From Bog-473 sp963788585 (GTDB lineage Bacteria > Actinomycetota > Acidimicrobiia > Acidimicrobiales > RAAP-2): DNA of 64,000 bases. Position 1 is the first letter of the stretch, and the number at the start of each line of letters is the position of its first letter. This document shows positions 46,947 through 55,933 of this stretch, one piece after another. The stretch lies in NCBI GenBank assembly GCA_963788585.1, contig CAWBHA010000006.1, positions 459,062-523,061 on the forward strand, in the 5' to 3' direction. Below the pieces are notes generated by a model. It was not told where the DNA came from. It worked only from the letters and a program-made list of their open reading frames with translations, and searched no databases. Made by a program: the position numbers and the translations under genes.

Positions 46947-49220
46947 GTGAGTCGACGCGCGCCGAGGTTCTACCTGCCGGCATCGATCATGGCTGCCGTC
47001 GCCGCACTGGCCGCGACCACCACCCTCTCGGCCGCCCCTGCCGCACAGGCGGGCCAGGTGGCTCATGCGGCGGGCTTCTACACCACCGAGGAGTGGAGCA
47101 ACGGGTTGAACGACGCCAACGGCCCGATCGCCCTGTCCTCTCCCAACGTCGCCAACCTCGACGGGTCACCCGCCGTGGTCGTCGGGGACCGCTCGGGCCA
47201 CGTCTACGCGTTCCATCTCAGCGGTGGGACTCCGGTCGCCGGTTGGCCGTACGACGCGGGCGCGCCGGTGGACGCGTCACCGTCCGTGGCGCCGATCGAC
47301 GCCAACGGCACCGACACGGTCTACGTCGGCAGCGGCGACGCCGCCTCGCCGACGACGGGCGGGTATCAAGCGATCGGGCCGAACGGGGGCGATCAATGGT
47401 TCGTCCCGGCGACGAACCCCGGGACCGACCCCACGCCGAGCTCGGGCGTCGCGGCGTCCCTGACCGTCGGCAGCTACGCGGGCGGCTACGGGGTCGAGGC
47501 GGGGTCGCTCGGGCAGAACACCTACGCCTTGGGCGCAGGGAACGGTGCGCTCCTCGGGGGCTTCCCCTGGTTCCAGGGTGACTCGGTGTTCTCCACCGCG
47601 GCGGTGGCCGACCTCTACTCGGACGGCAACAACGAGATCATCAGCGGCGGCGACTCCAGCGCCGGCGTCGCCTACGGCGAGACGTATGCCAACGGCGGCC
47701 ACATCCGGATCCTCTCGAGCGGGGGGAACGCCGGGACCGGCGACCCGGCCGGCGGCCTCATCTGCGAGTACAACACGAACCAGAACATCGATCGATCGTC
47801 GCCCGCGGTCGGGCAGTTCCTGGCCGGCGGCGGCGTCGGCATCGCCATCGGCGACGGGAGCTACTACGGCGGCGCGTCCGACTCCGACCGGGTGTTCGCC
47901 CTCAACACGAGCTGCGGTCTCGCCTGGAGCGACGTCCTCAACGGCGTGACCGCCGACTCCCCCGCCCTGGCCAACGTCCAGGGCAACGGCCAGCTCGACG
48001 TGGTCGAGGGGACGTCGTCGAACACGGTCTACGTGCTCAACGGGACGAACGGCGGCGTCATCTGGGCGTCGCCGACGACCGGAGAGGTCATCGGCTCGCC
48101 GGTCACCGCCGATCTCACCGGCAGCGGCTACCAGGACGTGATCGTCCCCACGACGGACGGCATCGACATCTTCGACGGCCAGTCGGGAGCCCAGGTGACC
48201 ACACTCGGCACCAACTACGCGTTCCAGAGCTCCCCGCTGGTCACCGACGACCCCGATGGCCACATCGGCATCACCGGCGCCGGTTCCGCCGTCATCGGCG
48301 GCAACCTGATCGGCGTCGTCAGCCACTGGGAGGTCGACGGGACGAGCGGCTCGGGCGCGAGCGTCTACGAGCAGGGCGCCTGGCCGCAGTTCCATCACGA
48401 CCCGCAGCTGACGGGTGACGCCGGAACGCCGCCCCCGACCATCCAGGTGCCGTGCAACGCACCCGCCGGTGGTCCCAACGGCTACCTCCTCTCGGCCTCC
48501 GACGGCGGCGTGTTCGACTACGGCAACATCCCCTTCTGCGGTTCGACCGGCAGCATCCACCTCAACAAGCCGGTCGTGGGCACCGCGCTGACCCACGACG
48601 GCGGCGGGTACTGGGAGGTGGCCTCCGACGGCGGCATGTTCGCCTTCGGCGACGCCGGCTTCTACGGGTCCATGGGCGGCAAGCCGCTCAACCAGCCCAT
48701 CGTCGGCATGGCGGCGACACCCGACGGGCAAGGCTATTGGCTGGTCGCCTCCGACGGCGGCATCTTCAGCTACGGCGACGCCACCTTCTACGGCTCGACC
48801 GGTTCGATCCATCTCAACGCACCCATCGTGGGCATGGCGGCGACACCCGACGGGCACGGCTATTGGCTCGTGGCCTCCGACGGTGGCATCTTCAGCTACG
48901 GCGACGCCACCTTCTCCGGTTCCATGGGCGGGCACGCGCTCAACCAGCCGATCGTCGGGATGGCGGCCGACGCCCAGACCGGCGGGTACTGGGAGGTGGC
49001 GAGCGACGGCGGGATCTTCTCGTTCGACGCGCCCTTCTACGGCTCGACCGGCTCGATCCATCTCAACGCACCCATCGTGGGCATGGAGGCGAACCAGAAC
49101 GGCTCGGGCTACCGCTTCGTGGCCTCCGACGGCGGGATCTTCAGCTACAACGCGCCCTTCTACGGCTCGATGGGCGGCAAACCGCTCAACAAACCCGTCG
49201 TGGGCATGGCCGGAACCTGA
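46947..49220 (+). CDS. Secreted beta-propeller protein with six C-terminal GYWxVASDGG repeats
   Basis: This intact 757-residue protein starts at GTG behind GAGGAGAG. The signal peptide has the hydrophobic core IMAAVAALAATTTLSAAPAA and a probable cut after AQA. Residues 45-500 contain FG-GAP/VCBS-like blades (SPNVANLDGSPAVVVGDRSG, SSPAVGQFLAGGGVGIAIGD, VTADLTGSGYQDVIVPTTDG), as in integrin-like propellers. The last 250 residues are six repeats of about 42 residues such as GYWLVASDGGIFSYGDATFY. It should be secreted or held at the surface, where propellers bind ligands or polymers. No catalytic residues are seen. It runs divergently from pbpA. Confidence 0.85.
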   Translation: MSRRAPRFYLPASIMAAVAALAATTTLSAAPAAQAGQVAHAAGFYTTEEWSNGLNDANGPIALSSPNVANLDGSPAVVVGDRSGHVYAFHLSGGTPVAGWPYDAGAPVDASPSVAPIDANGTDTVYVGSGDAASPTTGGYQAIGPNGGDQWFVPATNPGTDPTPSSGVAASLTVGSYAGGYGVEAGSLGQNTYALGAGNGALLGGFPWFQGDSVFSTAAVADLYSDGNNEIISGGDSSAGVAYGETYANGGHIRILSSGGNAGTGDPAGGLICEYNTNQNIDRSSPAVGQFLAGGGVGIAIGDGSYYGGASDSDRVFALNTSCGLAWSDVLNGVTADSPALANVQGNGQLDVVEGTSSNTVYVLNGTNGGVIWASPTTGEVIGSPVTADLTGSGYQDVIVPTTDGIDIFDGQSGAQVTTLGTNYAFQSSPLVTDDPDGHIGITGAGSAVIGGNLIGVVSHWEVDGTSGSGASVYEQGAWPQFHHDPQLTGDAGTPPPTIQVPCNAPAGGPNGYLLSASDGGVFDYGNIPFCGSTGSIHLNKPVVGTALTHDGGGYWEVASDGGMFAFGDAGFYGSMGGKPLNQPIVGMAATPDGQGYWLVASDGGIFSYGDATFYGSTGSIHLNAPIVGMAATPDGHGYWLVASDGGIFSYGDATFSGSMGGHALNQPIVGMAADAQTGGYWEVASDGGIFSFDAPFYGSTGSIHLNAPIVGMEANQNGSGYRFVASDGGIFSYNAPFYGSMGGKPLNKPVVGMAGT
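48472..49217 (+). repeat. Six coding repeats of about 126 bases
   Basis: Each unit encodes G(Y)xxVASDGGIFSYGDAxFYGSxGxxxLNxPxVGMA. Units alternate: 1, 3 and 5 contain GSTGSIHLN, while units 2, 4 and 6 contain GSMGGKPLN or GSMGGHALN. The true duplicated block is thus a pair of about 250 bases. High identity at DNA level between units 3 and 5 suggests recent duplication or conversion. Confidence 0.85.
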
Positions 49221-49251
49221 CCCTTCGCGCGAGGCGCCCTCCCCGACCGCC

Positions 49252-49269
49252 CTCCGCCGGGCGGCGGAG
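49252..49269 (+). terminator. GC-rich hairpin after the repeat protein gene
   Basis: CTCCGCC (49252-49258) and GGCGGAG (49263-49269) pair around GGGC, 32 bases after the stop. There is no T-run, as is common for actinobacterial terminators. Its position supports a terminator but does not prove one. Confidence 0.4.
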
Positions 49270-49369
49270 CGCCTGGCGCGCCGCTCGGGACGGGGCGCAC
49301 GGCCCAGCGGTTTGTCACCGCGGGGCGGTATCGTGACGCCGTCCCAAGGCTCGGTGATCGGGGGAACGC

Positions 49370-50148
49370 GTGACCGGAAGAGGCGAGGCCGCCGAGGCGC
49401 TGGTCGGACGAGAGCGCGACGAGCACGTGCTCGTGATCTCGATGCAACGGGCGGCGAAGCGCAACGCCATCGACCGCGCCATGGCCGACGAGCTCGACGA
49501 TGCGCTCAACGAGCTCGACGACGACGACCAGCTGTGGGTGGGCATCCTCACCGGCACCCGGGAGGTGTTCAGCGCCGGCAGCGACCTGACCGCGGGCGGC
49601 GACTACGTCACGACCCGGGGCGGCGAGTACGGCCTCATACGGCGGCGACGCCGCAAGCCCCTGATCGCCGCCGTGGAGGGCCCCGCCCTCGGGGGCGGCC
49701 TCGAGATCGTGCTGGCCTGCGACCTCGTCGTCGCGTCGCGCCAGGCGCCGCTTCGGCCTGCCGGAGGTCTCGATCGGGGTGATCCCCACGTGCGCGGGGC
49801 TCTTTCGGGGCCCGCGTGCGCTGCCGCTGAACCTGGCGCGCCAGCTCATCCTGACCGGCCGCCCCATCGATGCCGCGCGGGCCTACGAGGCCGGGTTCGT
49901 CAACGTCGCTCACCGAGCCCGGCGGGGCCGTCGAGGAGGCGCGACGGCTGGCGGCGGAGATCTGCACGAACGCTCCCGTCTCGGTCCAGGCGTCCCTGTC
50001 GGCCGTGAACGACGTCATCGCCGACGGCGACGCGTTCGGCTGGGAGCAGACCGAGGCGGCACTGCGCACGGCGTCGGCGTCGGCGGACGCGCGCGAGGGG
50101 GTCGCGGCCTTCCTGGAGAAGCGCCCACCGGTGTGGACCGGGAACTGA
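49370..50148 (+). CDS. Enoyl-CoA hydratase/isomerase family protein (frame changes near 49745 and 49912)
   Basis: About 259 residues of crotonase fold. The parts are VISMQRAAKRNAIDRAMADE, the oxyanion-hole blocks FSAGSDLTAGG and AVEGPALGGGLEIVLACDLV, then, in a second frame, IPTCAGLFRGPRALPLNLAR and ILTGRPIDAARAYEAGFVN. A third frame gives EEARRLAAEICTNAPVSVQA. The enzyme hydrates or isomerises an enoyl-CoA in beta-oxidation-type pathways. The usual catalytic Glu region is at the second break (IPTCAGLFRGP in place of IP..GG), so the exact activity is uncertain. GTG 49370 follows GGGGGAAC. Confidence 0.82.
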
Positions 50149-50196
50149 CCGCGGCCCACCCGCGACCGCTCGCTTTCCAGGGGGCATGCTGTTCGG

Positions 50197-50691
50197 GTGG
50201 CCCGTGATGACGCACTCCGGATCCGCCACCAACCGCAGGGAGCCGGGGAGACCTGCCGCAGGATCTTGCAGGCGCTGCCGACGTGGTTCGGGATCCCCGC
50301 CTCGGTCGAGGACTACGTCGCCACCGCGGAGCGGTCGCCCACGGTCATCGCAGCACTCGGCGACGACGACGTGGGGTTTCTCACGCTCGTGCGACACGGC
50401 CGGTACGCCGCCGAGGTCTCCGTGATGGCCGTGCTGCCGGAACGCCATCGCCAGGGCATCGGCGGGGCCTTGCTCGGGCACGCCGAAGGCATGTTGGCCG
50501 CCGACGGCGTGGAGTTCCTCCAGGTGAAGACGCTCGCCCCGAGCAAGCCCGACGCCGGGTACGCCAAGACGCGCGCCTTCTATCTCGCGCACGGCTTCCG
50601 GCCACTGGAGGAATTCCCAGCCCTTTGGGACGCCGAGAATCCGGCTCTCCAGATGATCAAGGTCGTTCCGAAGCAGGGTGAGGCGCCGTGA
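50197..50691 (+). CDS. GNAT family N-acetyltransferase
   Basis: This 164-residue protein transfers an acetyl group from acetyl-CoA to an unknown amine. The acetyl-CoA-binding motif A is EVSVMAVLPERHRQGIGGAL (QxxGxG), and motif B is in TRAFYLAHGFRPLEEFPALW. The head IRHQPQGAGETCRRILQALP and WFGIPASVEDYVATAER is characteristic of a common subgroup with no defined substrate. CATGCT at 50185-50190 lies 6 bases before the GTG start and there is no ribosome binding site, so the transcript is probably leaderless. Confidence 0.88.
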   Translation: MARDDALRIRHQPQGAGETCRRILQALPTWFGIPASVEDYVATAERSPTVIAALGDDDVGFLTLVRHGRYAAEVSVMAVLPERHRQGIGGALLGHAEGMLAADGVEFLQVKTLAPSKPDAGYAKTRAFYLAHGFRPLEEFPALWDAENPALQMIKVVPKQGEAP

Positions 50692-50725
50692 GGCAGACCG
50701 CATGACGAAGGGAGAAAGGAGAACC

Positions 50726-51184
50726 GTGTCCGGCTTCATTTCCGACAGTCCGTTGGCCCAGGATCTGATTCGCATCGGCGACGAGGCGATCGCCCGCGAG
50801 GACGATGCGAAGCTCAGGGACTACTTCGCCACGGGCTACGTGTTCCACGGGCCCGGCGGCGACCTCGGCTTCGAGGAGCTCCGCGCCTACTTCGCCTCGT
50901 TGCGCGCCGCCTTCGACGGCCTGCGCATCGTCCGTGAACAGATCATTGTCGAGGGGCACTTCCTCGCGGCCCGGACGACCTTCTCGGGCGATTTCACCCA
51001 CGTGTTCACGTCTTCGCCCGTCGGCCCACTCGAACCCACCGGCAACCACGTCGAATGGGAACTGATCGCCACCTTCCGGTACGACCCTGATGGCCGATTG
51101 GCGGAAGAGTGGGTCCAATCCGACTCCCGCGGCTTCTTGACCAAACTCGGCGTGACCGCGACGGAATCTGTCACACGGCCGTAG
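50726..51184 (+). CDS. SnoaL/NTF2-like protein
   Basis: This 152-residue protein starts at the GTG behind AAAGGAGAACC. ATG 50702 is in frame but has no such site. The fold signature is DEAIAREDDAKLRDYFATGY, VFHGPGGDLGFEELRAYFAS, LRAAFDGLRIVREQIIVEGH and a final DGRLAEEWVQSDSRGFLTKL. SnoaL-like polyketide cyclases and related proteins share it, but the pocket residues differ and most such proteins have no known substrate. It follows the GNAT gene by 34 bases on the same strand. Confidence 0.8.
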   Translation: MSGFISDSPLAQDLIRIGDEAIAREDDAKLRDYFATGYVFHGPGGDLGFEELRAYFASLRAAFDGLRIVREQIIVEGHFLAARTTFSGDFTHVFTSSPVGPLEPTGNHVEWELIATFRYDPDGRLAEEWVQSDSRGFLTKLGVTATESVTRP

Positions 51185-51292
51185 CCGGGATCGCCGGTCG
51201 GAACCGCGCCGTCATCGAGCGGCAACGAAATCCCAAGGCCGTCGCCAGCCAATTTCGAGTCCGGACGCAGGGCGATCGGGCATGCTCGCCAC

Positions 51293-51631
51293 ATGAACCT
51301 CATTGTCCTGGAGTCGTGTCACAGCACATGGATCTTTGATTCGCGCCAGTTGCGCTTCTGTCGGATCTTGAAGGGGATCGAAGTGCGACATCGTCGCATC
51401 TCGACGGAGTGGCGTCCGTACTGGGATCTCGAGATCGAGCCAGACGGCGAGTCCTTCACCATCACCCTCGACGAAGCCCGAACCCGCCTCATCCGGTCGT
51501 CGGGCCACTCGCCGGACTGCCTTCGGTCTGAAGGGAACGAGACGATCGAGCTCTCGCTGGAGCACATCCGTCACGCGGCCGGTCCCCCCGCCTTGGGTCA
51601 GCTCGATCGGAGTCTTACGCTGCGGGGATGA
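51293..51631 (+). CDS. Conserved protein of unknown function
   Basis: This 112-residue protein begins MNLIVLESCHSTWIFDSRQL. It is soluble and acidic near the end, with SLEHIRHAAGPPALGQLDRS at the C-terminus. The N-terminal LESCHSTWIFD resembles short proteins I associate with Acidimicrobiia, but I know no function. CATGCT at 51281-51286 lies 6 bases before the ATG, suggesting a leaderless message. Its stop overlaps the start of the PPOX-class gene (ATGA), which suggests that the two are expressed together. Confidence 0.65.
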   Translation: MNLIVLESCHSTWIFDSRQLRFCRILKGIEVRHRRISTEWRPYWDLEIEPDGESFTITLDEARTRLIRSSGHSPDCLRSEGNETIELSLEHIRHAAGPPALGQLDRSLTLRG

Positions 51632-52032
51632 CCATCGCCCTCACCCAAGCCGAACGTGATTACCTGAAGAGCCAGCCCCTGGCGCGTCTCGCCACCGTGG
51701 ATGTCAGCGGTGCGCCCCAGAACAACCCCGTCGGCGCGTTCCTCGACGAGGAAACCGGTGACATCCTCATCGGCGGGCACGCCATGGGTGCCACGCGCAA
51801 GTTCCGCAATGTCAAGGCCAACGACCAGGTCGCTGTCATCGTCGACGACCTCGTTTCACGGGACCCGTGGACGGTCCGCGGCCTCGAGATCCGCGGCGCT
51901 GCGGTCGCGCTGGAAGACGTCGATCCGCCCGTAGCGTCCATGAGCCGCGAAGTCATCCGCATCACGCCCAGGTGGCTCGCGAGCTGGGGCATCGACCCCG
52001 CAGCCCCCCGCATGCAGATCCGCCGGTCCTGA
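51628..52032 (+). CDS. PPOX-class F420-dependent oxidoreductase
   Basis: This 134-residue protein belongs to the split-barrel flavin/deazaflavin family. Conserved parts are YLKSQPLARLATVDVSGAPQ, NPVGAFLDEETGDILIGGHA, TRKFRNVKANDQVAVIVDDL and WTVRGLEIRGAAVALED. It would use F420H2 to reduce a small molecule. The npdG product at 5775 could supply F420H2. TACGCT at 51616-51621 stands 6 bases before the ATG, inside the previous gene, so it may also be transcribed alone. The converging SET gene ends four bases away. Confidence 0.88.
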   Translation: MTIALTQAERDYLKSQPLARLATVDVSGAPQNNPVGAFLDEETGDILIGGHAMGATRKFRNVKANDQVAVIVDDLVSRDPWTVRGLEIRGAAVALEDVDPPVASMSREVIRITPRWLASWGIDPAAPRMQIRRS

Positions 52033-52035
52033 CGG

Positions 52036-52572
52036 CTACTCACCGAGTGCGCACTCTGCCTGACGCCGAATCCTCTCCTCGAGCGCAGGGACCCAATGAC
52101 CCGCGTAGGCGTGCTGAAGGTGCGGAAGGCTCCAGTCGTCGCTGGTGACGATCCCTCGGCAGAGCGGGGTCGCACAGGTGCACACCATGGAGAATCCCGG
52201 CGCACCGGACTGGGTCCCGTAGTCGACCGTCACCTCCTCTCCGACCGCGATGCAGCGACGGGCGGCGATCTCGTACGCCCCCGAGTGCCAGAGGTTGGGA
52301 TCACAGCTGTGGTTCCCATAATGCACCTTGCTGCCCGGAGTGAGGACGAGGTGGACACCCTCGTCGATCGTCAACGTGTCCACGTAGACCGAAGAGGTGA
52401 GGAGGAGCTCTCCGAGCTCCGCGCTCGAGACCAGGCGTCCACCGAGGCGCACGACGACCCGCCCTCTCTCAATGGGGGCAGTGGCGAACAGGCCCCGGCC
52501 GGAGATGGGCGAGTTGCGCACGGCGAGGCTCTCGTCTACCCAGAGGCCTGTCTGCGGACCCACCCCGTTCAC
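52036..52572 (-). CDS. SET-domain protein (putative lysine methyltransferase)
   Basis: This 178-residue protein starts at GTG 52572. SET motifs are all present: SPISGRGLFATAPIERGRVV (SAM-binding GxG), KVHYGNHSCDPNLWHSGAYE (pseudoknot NHSCDPN) and GEEVTVDYGT, followed by a post-SET-like C-x-C-x4-C in VCTCATPLCRG, which probably binds zinc. SET proteins are common in eukaryotes and scattered in bacteria, where some methylate ribosomal or DNA-binding proteins. The target here is unknown. It is divergent from the aquaporin gene, and the 204-base gap holds nothing I recognise. Confidence 0.85.
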   Translation of the reverse strand: MNGVGPQTGLWVDESLAVRNSPISGRGLFATAPIERGRVVVRLGGRLVSSAELGELLLTSSVYVDTLTIDEGVHLVLTPGSKVHYGNHSCDPNLWHSGAYEIAARRCIAVGEEVTVDYGTQSGAPGFSMVCTCATPLCRGIVTSDDWSLPHLQHAYAGHWVPALEERIRRQAECALGE

Positions 52573-52776
52573 GCCGGACAGTGTCCCACCAACCCAGCGC
52601 TCGGGGGGAGGCTGTGAACCGCGTCCGGACGAACGTCCTGCATCACCCTTCTCGGGGAATCCAGGAGCCAAGCTGGTATCGGTGCTTCTCGCACCGGCCT
52701 CGCTTCGTCGTCGCGCCCGCATGCCGCGAAGCAGCCCGAGGAGCGACGCCAACGGAGTCCCCGAAGCCTGGAAGGT

Positions 52777-53604
52777 GTGACGCAGATGACAGCGATGCAA
52801 CAGCCCCCGACGATCGGCCCCATTGCCCGCTACGAGCAGAGCATCATCGAACGAGTCAACGACTTCAACGATCCCCGCCAGGAATGGCGCCGCCTCTTCT
52901 CCGAGTTGCTCGGCACGTTCTTTCTGGTCCTGGCCGCGGCCGGTGGCGGCATGATGGGACACGCCTTTCCCGGCGTGATCAGCCACCAAGCTGCCGTGGT
53001 GGCCCCTGCTCTGACCGTGATGGCGATCATCCTGTTCATGGGCAAGGTGTCCGGCGCCCATCTGAATCCGGCGGTGTCGATTGCCTTCGCCTTGCGTCGT
53101 GACTTCCCGTGGAGCCGGGTACCCGGTTACATCGTCGTGCAACTCATCGGCGCCACGCTGGCCGCGCTCTTCCTTCACGCCGTGATCAACGTCTCTGCTA
53201 TGTACGGGTCCAACTACCCCGCCCATGGCTACTCAGACTTGTCCGCCTTCTGGATGGAGCTGATCTTGACCATGGGTCTGGTGAGCGTGATCCTCGGGAC
53301 GGCGTCGGGAGCACAGAACATCGGCCTCTTCGGTGCCTTCGGGGTCGGGGGCTACATTGCCCTGGCTGGTTTGTGGGGGAGCCCCATCTCGGGCGCCTCG
53401 ATGAACCCGGCCCGCACGTTCGGACCCGACCTCGTCGGCCATACGTTCACCGGCTACTGGATCTACGTCGCAGGCCCCATCGCCGGGGCGGCGCTCGCGC
53501 TCATCGTCGCCTACGTCCTGCGGGGTCCTGGCGGCGGCCGTTCCGGCTCGGCGGCGGCCCAGGGCGACATCTTCACCCAGACCTACGAGGCCGGGAAGTC
53601 CTGA
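52777..53604 (+). CDS. Aquaporin / major intrinsic protein
   Basis: This 275-residue membrane channel has six hydrophobic helices and two NPA boxes, in VSGAHLNPAVSIAFALRRDF (97-99) and ISGASMNPARTFGPDLVGHT (210-212). The residue after NPAR is Thr rather than the Asp of glycerol facilitators, which favours a water-type pore. A soluble head of 40 residues (ARYEQSIIERVNDFNDPRQE) precedes helix 1 and is partly repeated at the end of this window. GTG 52777 is drawn. ATG 52786 and 52795 are in frame and one of these may be the real start. Confidence 0.93.
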   Translation: MTQMTAMQQPPTIGPIARYEQSIIERVNDFNDPRQEWRRLFSELLGTFFLVLAAAGGGMMGHAFPGVISHQAAVVAPALTVMAIILFMGKVSGAHLNPAVSIAFALRRDFPWSRVPGYIVVQLIGATLAALFLHAVINVSAMYGSNYPAHGYSDLSAFWMELILTMGLVSVILGTASGAQNIGLFGAFGVGGYIALAGLWGSPISGASMNPARTFGPDLVGHTFTGYWIYVAGPIAGAALALIVAYVLRGPGGGRSGSAAAQGDIFTQTYEAGKS

Positions 53605-53796
53605 GTCCATCTCCTCACCACGCTGCGCCTCCAACCATGTCCTCCGGCGGCGCGATCGAGGTACTCCAGCACGGAGGTCGTGGGGTTTCGTTCGCCGCTC
53701 TCCCTGAGTAGGTCCGACCGCCCGACGACGCCCGGTGTCGGGCCGTTCCGGCGGCAGGATGCGAGGAGGTGAGCGATATCCCGCTTGAATGAGCGG

Positions 53797-54027
53797 ATGG
53801 CCAGCATCGGTGTCACCATCTACGGAGTTTGCGCTGTTTCGTTCATGATGGCGATGTACGCCCTGGAGAAGAGAGGCAGACCCTTTATCGCCCTCTTCGC
53901 CCTCGGATGCCTTCTTTCCAGCGTCTACGGATTTCTCTCCGGAGCCTGGCCGTTCGGAGTGGTGGAGGTGATCTGGTCAGGGATCGCGTTTCGTCGCTGG
54001 TACGGCACCGCCCAGATCGCAGGCTGA
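53797..54027 (+). CDS. Small membrane protein of unknown function
   Basis: This 76-residue protein has two to three hydrophobic segments (SIGVTIYGVCAVSFMMAMYA, PFIALFALGCLLSSVYGFLS) and a basic RRWYG near the end. ATG 53797 is preferred, and a TTG at 53785 is in frame. It has no recognised family. The composition is clearly less GC-rich than most genes to the left. The 190 bases between it and the aquaporin gene show nothing recognisable. Confidence 0.6.
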   Translation: MASIGVTIYGVCAVSFMMAMYALEKRGRPFIALFALGCLLSSVYGFLSGAWPFGVVEVIWSGIAFRRWYGTAQIAG

Positions 54028-54095
54028 CTCGCCGATCGAGAGCACGCCGGCCCAGTGGGCAAGCCTCTCTCGCCTGACCCGCGTAAGCTCCCGGA

Positions 54096-54767
54096 GTGGT
54101 CAGACCGAGCAGCCAACCTGTCCCGCCCCGCCTTCCAGCGGACCGCCCTCTGCCACCCGTACGGAGACTCGCCGACGACACCGATCTCTATCGGCTGACG
54201 ATCCAGGGTGACTTCTCTCACGCCCGCTTGACGGGCATGACGATTGAGGAATCACGCGTTCTGCATGCATCGTTCGTGGGTGCTGAGCTCAGCCATCTCC
54301 GACTTGTCGACGTCGTGGTGGAGGCAAGTGATTTCTCGGGTGCGGCGATGCAAGAGGCATCCTTCACGCGTGTCGCATTCAAGGATTGTCGAATGTCGGG
54401 CTCGCTGATGCCCCAGGCACGCTTGCGAGACGTCGGATTCTCTGCATGCAAGCTCGACCTGGTCAACTTCCGGATGTGCGAGGGTGATCGAGTGCTGTTC
54501 GACCACGTCAACCTCCGGAAGGGCGAGTTCTCCTCGGCACACTTGCAGTCTGCCTGCTTCTTCGACTGCGACCTGAGCGAAACCGACATGTCTCAGGCGG
54601 TCCTGCCCGGGGCGCGATTCCACGGCTCGCTGCTCAGCGATATCAGAGGAAGCGAATCCTTGAGGGACATCGTGATCGACAGGTCTCAGGTCCTCCCTCT
54701 CGCCACTCGCGTCTTCTCCGCATTGGACATCCGGGTCGATGATGACCGGGACGATGCAGGTCGCTGA
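54096..54767 (+). CDS. Pentapeptide repeat protein
   Basis: This 223-residue protein has a Pro-rich head of about 28 residues and then a right-handed quadrilateral helix of A(D/N)LXX-type units, visible as DFSHARLTGMTIEESRVLHA, SFVGAELSHLRLVDVVVEAS and DLSETDMSQAVLPGARFHGS. Such proteins can mimic DNA (MfpA/Qnr, which protect gyrase) or serve other scaffold roles. This one is shorter in regular turns than MfpA, and its role is not clear. GTG 54096 follows TAAGCT (54084-54089) by 6 bases, without a ribosome binding site, so it is probably leaderless. Confidence 0.85.
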   Translation: MVRPSSQPVPPRLPADRPLPPVRRLADDTDLYRLTIQGDFSHARLTGMTIEESRVLHASFVGAELSHLRLVDVVVEASDFSGAAMQEASFTRVAFKDCRMSGSLMPQARLRDVGFSACKLDLVNFRMCEGDRVLFDHVNLRKGEFSSAHLQSACFFDCDLSETDMSQAVLPGARFHGSLLSDIRGSESLRDIVIDRSQVLPLATRVFSALDIRVDDDRDDAGR

Positions 54768-54805
54768 AACCAAGCTCACCCAACCGCCTCGCCTACGATG
54801 ACGCC

Positions 54806-55933
54806 ATGGCGCCGGCTGGTGGGCCCCCGACACCGGATCCCGTCTGGCTTGAGGACATCCAAATTCGCATGCTCGCCGCCGCCGAATCGGCTCGCCTCAC
54901 CGATGCCGTCCGGGCGGTCTACGGCGACAGCTATCCCGTTCTGTGGACCTACGACGCCGACGAAGTGGCCCGGCGCATCTCGGCCGGCATCCTGATCTCG
55001 GCCATCGCCGAAACGGCCGACGGCGAGCTGCTGTGTCACTCCGGCCTCTTGCTCGCTGCCCCAGAAGATCTCGTCGGTCACGCCGGCCAGGCGCTGACGC
55101 TGCCATCAGCCCGCGGGCAGCACATCTTCACGACAGTCAAGCGATATCTGATCGAGTGGGTGACGTCGCGCGGGCTGGTCGGCATGTACAGCGAGGCCAC
55201 CGCTGCCCATCCTTACAGCCAGAAGGCCCTGCTCGATCTGGGCGGCCACGAGACGGGCTTCATGCTCGGCTTCATCCCCGAGTCGGTCGACAACAGCGTG
55301 TCGGAGCCCAACGTCGGTCGGCAATCGGCCGCGCTGTTCTTCCTCCGCCTCCGACCCGGCAAAGAGCGCATGGTGTACGCACCGAACCGTCATCGGGAGA
55401 TCGTGCGCGACACGATCGCGATCTGTGACTTTCGGTCCCAACTCGTCGAAGCCCCGGCCCGCGTCGATCTCCCCCCGAGCTCGCAGCTCCACGTCGAGAT
55501 CCGACCCGGTGACAACGTCGCCGTGCTGACGGTGAGCCGGGCGGGCGAGGACCTGAGTGCCCGGGTCGACGCAGAGCGCTCCCGGCTGTTCTCCGAATGC
55601 GTCGACGCCCTCTACGTGGACCTCCCCCTGGACCACCCCGAGTCCGCGCACGTGGGTGCATCACTCGAGGAGCTCAAGCTGTCCTATTCGGGGATCTTTC
55701 CCAACAGCAGGGCGGCGGGGGACGTCCTCCGGCTGCAAGGTCTCCGCAAGGCCACCGCGTTGAGCCACGACATCGCCGTGGCATCTGCTCACGGCAGCGC
55801 ACTGCTCGAGTATGTGGTCGCGGACATGGAGGCAGTCGGCCAACCCGTATTGCGGACAGGGGGCCATCCGCGTGGATTGGCAGGCGGGGGCTCACCCCGG
55901 ACGTCGAGGATCCCGCTGGTGACGGCGTCATAA
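54806..55933 (+). CDS. GNAT-like acyltransferase with C-terminal extension
   Basis: This 375-residue protein has an N-terminal half that resembles GNAT enzymes of the type found near bacterial signalling genes: RAVYGDSYPVLWTYDADEVA, LTLPSARGQHIFTTVKRYLI, GLVGMYSEATAAHPYSQKAL and LGGHETGFMLGFIPESVDNS. The C-terminal half (RPGDNVAVLTVSRAGEDLSA, VDALYVDLPLDHPESAHVGA) looks like a second alpha/beta domain. The product is unknown. TACGAT at 54794-54799 stands 6 bases before the ATG, another leaderless start. It follows the pentapeptide gene by 38 bases and may share its control. Confidence 0.65.
   Translation: MAPAGGPPTPDPVWLEDIQIRMLAAAESARLTDAVRAVYGDSYPVLWTYDADEVARRISAGILISAIAETADGELLCHSGLLLAAPEDLVGHAGQALTLPSARGQHIFTTVKRYLIEWVTSRGLVGMYSEATAAHPYSQKALLDLGGHETGFMLGFIPESVDNSVSEPNVGRQSAALFFLRLRPGKERMVYAPNRHREIVRDTIAICDFRSQLVEAPARVDLPPSSQLHVEIRPGDNVAVLTVSRAGEDLSARVDAERSRLFSECVDALYVDLPLDHPESAHVGASLEELKLSYSGIFPNSRAAGDVLRLQGLRKATALSHDIAVASAHGSALLEYVVADMEAVGQPVLRTGGHPRGLAGGGSPRTSRIPLVTAS

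Noticed and set aside
54096..54767. MfpA/Qnr-type gyrase protection by the pentapeptide protein
   Set aside because: Regular A(D/N)LXX turns are too few and too irregular to assign this role from sequence alone.
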